DNA of 64,000 nt, from contig NZ_MRDL01000036.1 in NCBI RefSeq assembly GCF_002008365.1, positions 733,676 through 797,675 on the forward strand, given 5' to 3'. Origin of the DNA: Rhizobium leguminosarum bv. viciae USDA 2370 (GTDB lineage: Bacteria; Pseudomonadota; Alphaproteobacteria; Rhizobiales; Rhizobiaceae). Below the pieces are notes generated by a model. It had not been told where the DNA came from. It ran no database searches and saw nothing but the letters and a program-made list of their open reading frames with translations. This document shows, piece by piece, positions 58,720 to 64,000 of the stretch. The position numbers and the translations under genes were made by a program. Each line of letters starts with the position of its first letter. The first letter of the stretch is position 1.

Positions 58720-59940
58720 ATGGACTCGCTGATCACGGCGGCGGCGCGGGCGCTGGCAGCGGGCGATGCGCTTGGCGCGCTAAAGCGGGTGGCGCTGCGC
58801 GACGATGCGCCGGCGCTGGCGCTGCGCGGCATTGCGATGGCGCAGCTCGGCGATCTCGTCCGCGCCAAGGCGCTGTTGAAGAGTGCGGCGCGTGCCTTCG
58901 GCCCGCGGGAGGCGATGGCCCGGGCCCGCTGCGTGGTCGCCGAGGCCGAGATCGCGCTCGTCTCGCGCGATCTCACCTGGCCGCCCAAGGCGCTGGAAGC
59001 GGCGCGCAAGGTGCTCGAAGCGCATGGCGACAGGGTCAATGCCGCCCATGCCAGGAATGTCGAGCTTCGCCGGCTGGTGCTGATCGGCCGGCTCGACGAG
59101 GCCGAGCGGGCGCTGGAAACGCTCGATCCAACGCCGCTGCCGCCGGCGGCAAGGGCCGCTCATGAGCTGGTGGTCGCGGGCATCGCGATCCGGCGCCTGC
59201 AGACGAATACGGCGCACGAGGCTCTCGACCGGGCGAGGCGGGCTGCACGCGAGGCCGGTATGCCGGTATTGACGGCGGAGGTGGAAAATGCCGCCCACGT
59301 GCTCAGCGCGCCGGTGGCGCGGCTGATCTCGCGCTGGCGGGAAAGCCCGCTGTTGCTCGAGGAGGTGGAAGAGCTGCTGGGTTCGGGCACGCTTGTCGTC
59401 GATGCCTGCCGCCACGTCGTGCGCGACGACCAGCTGTCGGTGTCGCTGGCAAAGCGGCCCGTGCTCTTCACGCTCGCCCGGACGCTTGCCGAAGCCTGGC
59501 CGACGGATGTGGCACGCGGCACGCTCATCGCGCGCGCCTTCCGCGGCAAACATGCCGATGAATCGCATCGCGCCCGGCTGCGCGTCGAGATCGGCCGGCT
59601 GCGCGCCGAACTGCGGGGACTGGCGGAGGTTTCGGCGACGAAACGCGGCTTTGCGCTTTCGCCGCGGCGTGCCGAAGAGACCGCCGTGCTGGCGCCGCTG
59701 GTCGAAGGTCAACACGGGGCGGTGCTCGCCTTTCTCGCCGATGGCGAGGCGTGGTCGAGCTCGGCGTTGGCGATCGCGCTCGGCGCCAGCCCGCGCACCG
59801 TGCAGCGGGCGCTGGATTCGCTCGCCGATGAAAGCAGGGTGCAGTCCTTCGGGCGCGGGCGGGCGCGGCGCTGGATGAGCCCGCCGTTACCCGGTTTCCC
59901 GACGATCTTGTTACTCCCGGGACCGTTGCCAAGCGATTAG
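58720..59940 (+). CDS. TPR-like / winged-helix transcriptional regulator
   Basis: 406 residues. An N-terminal helical repeat region (about 1-200) with TPR/SARP-like helices (ALRGIAMAQLGDLVRAKALLKSAAR). Then an OmpR-type winged helix at about 245-320 (SLAKRPVLFTLARTLAEAWPTDVARGTLIARAFRGKHADESHRARLRVEIGRLRAEL and SATKRGFAL), and a C-terminal second HTH (SSSALAIALGASPRTVQRALDSLADESRVQSFGRGRARRW). The reversed order relative to SARP proteins is notable. Divergent from DUF899 (118 bases), a candidate target. Confidence 0.75.
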   Translation: MDSLITAAARALAAGDALGALKRVALRDDAPALALRGIAMAQLGDLVRAKALLKSAARAFGPREAMARARCVVAEAEIALVSRDLTWPPKALEAARKVLEAHGDRVNAAHARNVELRRLVLIGRLDEAERALETLDPTPLPPAARAAHELVVAGIAIRRLQTNTAHEALDRARRAAREAGMPVLTAEVENAAHVLSAPVARLISRWRESPLLLEEVEELLGSGTLVVDACRHVVRDDQLSVSLAKRPVLFTLARTLAEAWPTDVARGTLIARAFRGKHADESHRARLRVEIGRLRAELRGLAEVSATKRGFALSPRRAEETAVLAPLVEGQHGAVLAFLADGEAWSSSALAIALGASPRTVQRALDSLADESRVQSFGRGRARRWMSPPLPGFPTILLLPGPLPSD

Positions 59941-59989
59941 TATGGCCTGACTGATGAGGATGGCCCTACGGGCGAATAGGATGGAAGAG

Positions 59990-60622
59990 ATGAAAAAATC
60001 GGCTGCGACGATCATCCGTGAATATGGACCTTTTCCCGGTGCCGAGCGCGTCAACGGCGTCACCTTCGACGGTGAACACGTCTGGTTCGCCTCGGGCGAC
60101 AGGCTGAATGCGCTCGATCCCGCAAACGGCGAGGTGGTGCGCTCGATCGAGGTCGCATCGCATGCCGGCACGGCCTTCGATGGCGAGTTCCTCTATCAGA
60201 TCGCCGAGGATGTCATTCACAAGATCGACCCGAAGTCCGGTCGTATCCTTTCCACCATCCCTGCGCCGGGCAATGGTGGCGATTCCGGCCTTGCCTGGGC
60301 CGAAGGCTCGCTTTGGGTCGGCCAGCACCGCGGCCGTAGGATCCATCAGATCGACCCGGAAACCGGCAAGATCCTCCGCACCATTGAATCCAACCGCGTC
60401 GTGACAGGCGTCACCTGGGTCGACGGCCAGCTCTGGCACGGCACCTGGGAGGGCGATGACAGCGACGTCAGGCGCATCGACCCGGAAACCGGAGAGGTGC
60501 TGGAGCGGCTGGAGATGCCCGAGGGCACCGGCGTCTCCGGTCTCGAATCCGACGGCGGCGACTGCTTCTTCTGCGGCGGAGGCGGCAGCGGCAAGATCCG
60601 CGCGGTGCGCCGGCCGGGTTGA
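59990..60622 (+). CDS. Beta-propeller protein (PQQ/glutaminyl-cyclotransferase-like)
   Basis: About 210 residues forming successive propeller blades: GVTFDGEHVWFASGDRLNALDPANGEVVRSIE, TAFDGEFLYQIAEDVIHKIDPKSGRIL, LAWAEGSLWVGQHRGRRIHQIDPETGKIL, VTWVDGQLWHGTW. No signal peptide. Blade sequence pattern resembles the YncE or glutamine-cyclotransferase-like groups. The start is ambiguous (59954, 59981 or 59990); 59990 has GGAAGAG just upstream. Role unknown. Confidence 0.75.
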   Translation: MKKSAATIIREYGPFPGAERVNGVTFDGEHVWFASGDRLNALDPANGEVVRSIEVASHAGTAFDGEFLYQIAEDVIHKIDPKSGRILSTIPAPGNGGDSGLAWAEGSLWVGQHRGRRIHQIDPETGKILRTIESNRVVTGVTWVDGQLWHGTWEGDDSDVRRIDPETGEVLERLEMPEGTGVSGLESDGGDCFFCGGGGSGKIRAVRRPG

Positions 60623-60664
60623 GCGCGATGCGCCACCGGGGTGAGCGCGATGCGCCACCGTGGT
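60621..60664. repeat. 22-bp tandem direct repeat, two units
   Basis: Units at 60621-60642 and 60643-60664, both starting GAGCGCGATGCGCCACCG and differing by one base. Follows immediately after the propeller gene stop. Confidence 0.7.
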
Positions 60665-60960
60665 GAGGCCCGGTCCCGCGAAGCGGGAGCAATCGATCCA
60701 GTGAATCGATTGCAGGGCCGAACGCCCTGAGCCATGCGAAGGGCCGGAAGGGGCAAGGTTGAGGGGAAGTAGTCGATGCGGCGTATCTTCCCCCGGCGAC
60801 AGTCAACTCGCCAAGCCGGACGTCGATATCAAGGTCTGTCGTAAGAATTTCGATCAAGTGAGCGATTGATTTCATCACGTCACGATCTACTTTCGCGGCA
60901 GTGTCGAGGCTTGGGTCGAAGGCTGTACGCAAAGCCGATATGCCCGTGGGGGGAGAGACT
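60623..60960. other. Intergenic region with repeats
   Basis: 338 bases. After the tandem repeat come two short hairpins (CCCGCGAAGCGGG at about 60676-60688 and AATCGAT...ATCGATT at about 60690-60711). No gene supported. The promoter of the phosphotriesterase-like gene must lie at its right end. Confidence 0.45.
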
Positions 60961-61875
60961 TTGAAATATCTGCGCACGACGCTCGGGCCTAAGAGCAGAT
61001 CCGAACTTGGGATGATCCTCCCGCATGAGCACGTTTTCATCGACCTCAGGACGCCGGACCAGCCCGGTTATGCCGAAGCGGAGACCGAAGACGTCGTCCG
61101 GCTGATGGCCCCCGAAATCGAGCGGATCAAGAAGCTCGGGGTGACGGCACTGGTCGAATGCTCGACGGGTGGCGTTGGACGCCGTGCGGATATCGATCTT
61201 GCCGTGTCGCTCGCGACGGATTTTCCGATTGTCGTGCCCACCGGCAATTACCGTGAACCCTGGATTCCCAAATGGGTCCGTCAGGCTTCCGAGAAAGAGC
61301 TGGAGGCATGGATGCTTCGCGAGCTGACGGAGCAGATCGACGAGACCGGGTTCCAGGCGGGCTGGATCAAGCTCAGCGCCGGCGATGACGGCATGACGGC
61401 GCTCGAGACGAAAATCCTGCGGGCAGCCGCGCGCGCCGCGGCGCAGACAGGCGCCGTCATCGGCAGTCATACGATCAGGGGACGGGTCGTCATGGATCAG
61501 CTCGATGTCATCGAGGCAGAGGGCTACAGGGCTGACAGGTTCATCTCGATCCATACGCAGGAAGAGAAGGACTTTGCCTATCATGTCGCCGTCGCCGAGC
61601 GAGGCGCTTGGATCGAGTACGACCATGTCGGCCGGGGCGGAGACAACGAGGTGGCGGAGCTGGTGATCAAGGCGCTGGAGGCGGGCTGCGGCGATCGCCT
61701 ATTGTTGAGCCATGACCGTGGCTGGTTCGATCCGGCGCTGCCGATGGGCGGGATACCCAAACCGTACACCCATCTTTCCACCGTCTTGCTGCCCGAGCTG
61801 AAACGGCGGGGCGTAGACGACGGAACCCTGATGCGCCTGACCCACGACAATCCATTCGAGGCATTCGCCCGATAG
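60961..61875 (+). CDS. Phosphotriesterase-like amidohydrolase
   Basis: 304 residues from TTG 60961, chosen because GGGGGGAGAG lies 5 bases upstream; in-frame GTG 60901 and ATG 60940 lack such a site. TIM-barrel amidohydrolase: HEH metal motif in MILPHEHVFIDL, candidate carboxylated Lys in GWIKLSAGDDG, then His in VIGSHTIRG and ISIHTQEEKD, Asp in LLLSHDRGWFD. Close to the Php/lactonase subgroup; could hydrolyse phosphotriesters or lactones. Single gene. Confidence 0.87.
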   Translation: MKYLRTTLGPKSRSELGMILPHEHVFIDLRTPDQPGYAEAETEDVVRLMAPEIERIKKLGVTALVECSTGGVGRRADIDLAVSLATDFPIVVPTGNYREPWIPKWVRQASEKELEAWMLRELTEQIDETGFQAGWIKLSAGDDGMTALETKILRAAARAAAQTGAVIGSHTIRGRVVMDQLDVIEAEGYRADRFISIHTQEEKDFAYHVAVAERGAWIEYDHVGRGGDNEVAELVIKALEAGCGDRLLLSHDRGWFDPALPMGGIPKPYTHLSTVLLPELKRRGVDDGTLMRLTHDNPFEAFAR

Positions 61876-61985
61876 GGGAGTGCCTGGCCTAATTGCTCGA
61901 AAGGGCATTTGTTTCAAGTTCAGGCCGAAATGTTGATCAGCCGGGCTCGCGGGGGCCCATTCAGAAATCGACGCGATACCTGGAT

Positions 61986-62519
61986 CTATGCCGCGCCGCG
62001 CTCGTCGAACAAAAGCGCCATGCTGATCGCATCGATGAACTGACCGTCGATGCGTGCCGCACGTCGGACGATGCCTTCGCGTGCAAATCCCATCTTTTCG
62101 TAGAGAGCGATAGCACGGGCGTTGTCTTCATAAACATCGAGTTCAACCCTTGCAAAACCGCTTTTCTGCGCGGCTCTCAATGTCGTCTCGATGAGCCTTC
62201 GTCCCAGACCCTTGCCCCGATAGGCGGGAAGAATCCCCATTCCGAGTTTTCCGCGATGCGCGTGGGACGGGAAAAAATGTCGGCTGATGTCGCACCAGCC
62301 GAGGACCTGGTTTTCAGCGGTGGCAACGAATTGCGGATTGCCTTTTGCTATCATGCCCATCACGAACTCCCGTGTTTGCGGCAGCGGCGTTGCTTCCAGC
62401 ATGGACAGGTATTTTTTCTCCCGTGCGACCACGTCGAGCGCATGATGAAAGCTGTCGATATGGACGGCGGCGATCGGCTCGATCCTGATGCCTGATGTAT
62501 CCGACGATGCTGCATCCAT
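61986..62519 (-). CDS. GNAT family N-acetyltransferase
   Basis: 177 residues. IRIEPIAAVHIDSFHHALDVVAREKKYL begins a domain typical of rhizobial acetyltransferases; acetyl-CoA motif is LGMGILPAYRGKGLGRRLIETTLRAA (RGxGLG), followed by ELDVYEDNARAIALYEKMGF. ATG 62519 was chosen because AAGGAG precedes it; the longer TTG start would place that site in the coding region. Substrate unknown (amino or amine group). Confidence 0.9.
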   Translation of the reverse strand: MDAASSDTSGIRIEPIAAVHIDSFHHALDVVAREKKYLSMLEATPLPQTREFVMGMIAKGNPQFVATAENQVLGWCDISRHFFPSHAHRGKLGMGILPAYRGKGLGRRLIETTLRAAQKSGFARVELDVYEDNARAIALYEKMGFAREGIVRRAARIDGQFIDAISMALLFDERGAA

Positions 62520-62653
62520 GTGCTTCTCCTTCAACGATTGCGATGCCTATGGGGGGACCTGCCGCAGACCCGCACGGGAGCGCATAATTCACGGTCCGTC
62601 AACCTTTGCGTGTCAATTTCTCGGCAGCGGGCGCCATCAAAAGGTTGCAGGTA

Positions 62654-64000
62654 TTGAAGGTCGGGCTCACATCGCACATTACGTTCGTCCTGGTGACGCT
62701 CACCTGCGCGGCGGCTGTCGTGTTGTGCGGATTTGCGTGGCTCGCAGCGGTGAAGGTCGATGATCTCTCGCTCCGTCGGCAGGCCGATTTCGTCCGGCAG
62801 GGGCTGGAAGAGCAGATCGCGGCACTTCCCCGGGAGCAGGAAAGCGTCACCAAATGGGACGATGCCTTCCTCTATACCAAACAGCGGAACCATGAGTGGC
62901 TGCTCGACAATGTCGGCCAGTGGACCAACCGCTATTTCGGGCACGACAGAACCTACATCTTCGACGACACCAATCGCCTGATGTTCGCCTTCCGTGACGG
63001 CGCCGATGCCATGCCGCCGCGGCTCGGTGACGACGACGGCCAAGAAATGACTGCTCTCGCCGGAGAGATGCGCGCCGTTCTCGTCGAGCGGGCTGCAAAG
63101 CCCGGCGCTGAAGCGCTTGGTCAACTGGCCAAGGTTCGGACGATTATGATCGGCAACAGACCGGCAATTGCCAGTGCGCGTCCCATTCTGCCGAGCTCGG
63201 CCAGGATGCAGATCGAGGCGGGCCAGGAGTTCATCGCCATCTCGGTCAAGTTCATCGATGGAAAAACTGCCGAAAACATCGCCCATCATGCGCTGCTCGA
63301 AGGGTTGCATTTCGCGCCTTCGAAAGGTGAGGACGAGCGGGCGCAAGTGTTGGTGTCGTCCCATAACGGCGGCACGATCGGCTATCTCGTGTGGCCGCCT
63401 ATCCTGCCCGGTTTTATGCTGCTTCATCAAATCGCGCCGGCAGGGCTCGGTTGCCTGGCGCTGCTGATCACCGTGGTGTTCTGGCTCGGACGAGGTCTGC
63501 ATCGCACCTCGCTGACCCTGCTGGACAGCCAAGAGCAGCTCACGCACCACCGCAACCATCTGGAAGAGATGGTGGCCGATCGAACGGCCGAGATCGAAAG
63601 GCAGAGAGAGGAACTGGACCGCCTGCTGGTGCACGAACGCCAGGTGAATGCGCTCCAGCGCCAGTTCGTCGCCATGGCCTCGCACGAGTTTCGCACGCCG
63701 CTCGCCATCATCGACGCCGCTGCGCAGCGGCTCTGCCGCTCGACCACCAACGTCAGCGGCGATTACGTTCACGAAAAGGCCGGCGTGATCCGCAGTGCGG
63801 TGGTGCGCATGGTCGATCTGATGGAGAGTATCCTCGCCAGCGGGCGGCTCGAAACCGGACAGATCACACTGAAGCGGAGCGAAGGTGACCTGAAAGCGGT
63901 GCTCGTCACGTGCTGCGACAGGCAGCGCCATCTCAGCCGCACGCATGTGTTCCATCTCGATCTTGAGCCCATACCGGATGTATTGACGTTCGATCGCAGC
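62654..64000 (+). CDS. CHASE4 sensor histidine kinase, 3' end outside window
   Basis: The frame is open from here to the window end. TM1 (about VGLTSHITFVLVTLTCAAAVVLCGFAWL) is followed by a periplasmic CHASE4 domain (WDDAFLYTKQRNHEWLLDNVGQWTNRYFGHDRTYIFDDTNRLMFAF), TM2 (LLHQIAPAGLGCLALLITVVFWL), a coiled-coil linker and HisKA with the phospho-His in FVAMASHEFRTPLAIIDAAAQRL. The ATPase domain lies beyond the end. The start is uncertain: TTG 62654 with AAAGG 9 bases upstream is the best guess, as no ATG is suitable. Confidence 0.85.
   Translation, partial: MKVGLTSHITFVLVTLTCAAAVVLCGFAWLAAVKVDDLSLRRQADFVRQGLEEQIAALPREQESVTKWDDAFLYTKQRNHEWLLDNVGQWTNRYFGHDRTYIFDDTNRLMFAFRDGADAMPPRLGDDDGQEMTALAGEMRAVLVERAAKPGAEALGQLAKVRTIMIGNRPAIASARPILPSSARMQIEAGQEFIAISVKFIDGKTAENIAHHALLEGLHFAPSKGEDERAQVLVSSHNGGTIGYLVWPPILPGFMLLHQIAPAGLGCLALLITVVFWLGRGLHRTSLTLLDSQEQLTHHRNHLEEMVADRTAEIERQREELDRLLVHERQVNALQRQFVAMASHEFRTPLAIIDAAAQRLCRSTTNVSGDYVHEKAGVIRSAVVRMVDLMESILASGRLETGQITLKRSEGDLKAVLVTCCDRQRHLSRTHVFHLDLEPIPDVLTFDRS

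Noticed and set aside
62531..63955. 474-codon open frame on the minus strand
   Set aside because: It lies exactly opposite the CHASE4 histidine kinase, whose motifs are unmistakable on the plus strand. The antisense frame has no recognisable domain and is a product of GC-rich codon bias.

Overview
The window looks like a stretch of chromosome from a Rhizobium-type alphaproteobacterium (R. etli/leguminosarum-like). It is GC-rich with compact operons. It carries a type II lumazine synthase of the Rhizobiales kind, recurrent palindromic intergenic repeats, and many families typical of rhizobia (DUF1194, DUF4189, DUF899, RcnB, ChrA). This assignment is inference from gene content; no 16S gene is present. 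The only RNA gene proper is tRNA-Lys(CTT). Two cis-regulatory RNAs are clear: an FMN riboswitch ahead of ribH and a classical leader-peptide attenuator near 31.4 kb.

Layout. 0-7.5 kb: the 3' end of ilvC, a methyltransferase, a ParD/ParE pair, a truncated PIN-domain toxin remnant, ilvE, a second PLP aminotransferase, a DUF2278 protein and an aldo/keto reductase. 7.8-11.5 kb: a three-gene iron-type ABC importer with a terminator-like hairpin at the start of the permease gene. 11.5-21.4 kb: housekeeping and accessory enzymes (EEP hydrolase, NUDIX, PhzF), tRNA-Lys, twin Cys-containing exported proteins, a ChrB-ChrA chromate module, a CBS transporter-associated protein and a VOC protein. 21.8-27.0 kb: a zinc island with a COG0523 GTPase (coupled to a tiny Cys-containing ORF), znuA diverging from znuC-znuB-zur, and Zur-box-like palindromes. 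27-32.9 kb: a decayed transglutaminase-like peptidase, small proteins, gamma-carbonic anhydrase, FAH hydrolase, and the orphan attenuator followed by a nucleotidyltransferase and a GNAT.

32.9-39.3 kb is the most unusual part. A CHASE2 class III nucleotide cyclase is translationally coupled to a roughly 1250-residue FecR-TPR-outer-membrane-barrel protein. A small DUF5706-like (Pycsar effector-type) membrane protein is divergently transcribed from the same junction. Together they look like an envelope-sensing cyclic-nucleotide system with a candidate membrane effector. 39.4-45.7 kb: RidA/SDR/LysR, a DUF1194 protein, a lower-GC ampC/ampR pair bounded by repeats, and a VOC protein.

45.9-54.4 kb: ribH with its riboswitch, small exported proteins, a second soluble cyclase, an ArsR-like regulator with a perfect palindromic operator driving an MFS transporter, LysR, and a phytanoyl-CoA dioxygenase-like gene divergent from AraC. 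54.4-64 kb: an LLM oxidoreductase, an RNA ligase next to a PPP-type phosphatase (the ligase bracketed by 17-bp direct repeats), DUF899 with a small membrane protein, a TPR/winged-helix regulator, a propeller protein, a phosphotriesterase-like hydrolase, a GNAT, and a CHASE4 histidine kinase cut by the window end.

Coordinates come from reading the sequence. Family calls rest on motif recognition, not database searches. Where a better ribosome-binding site argued for it, starts were moved inward.
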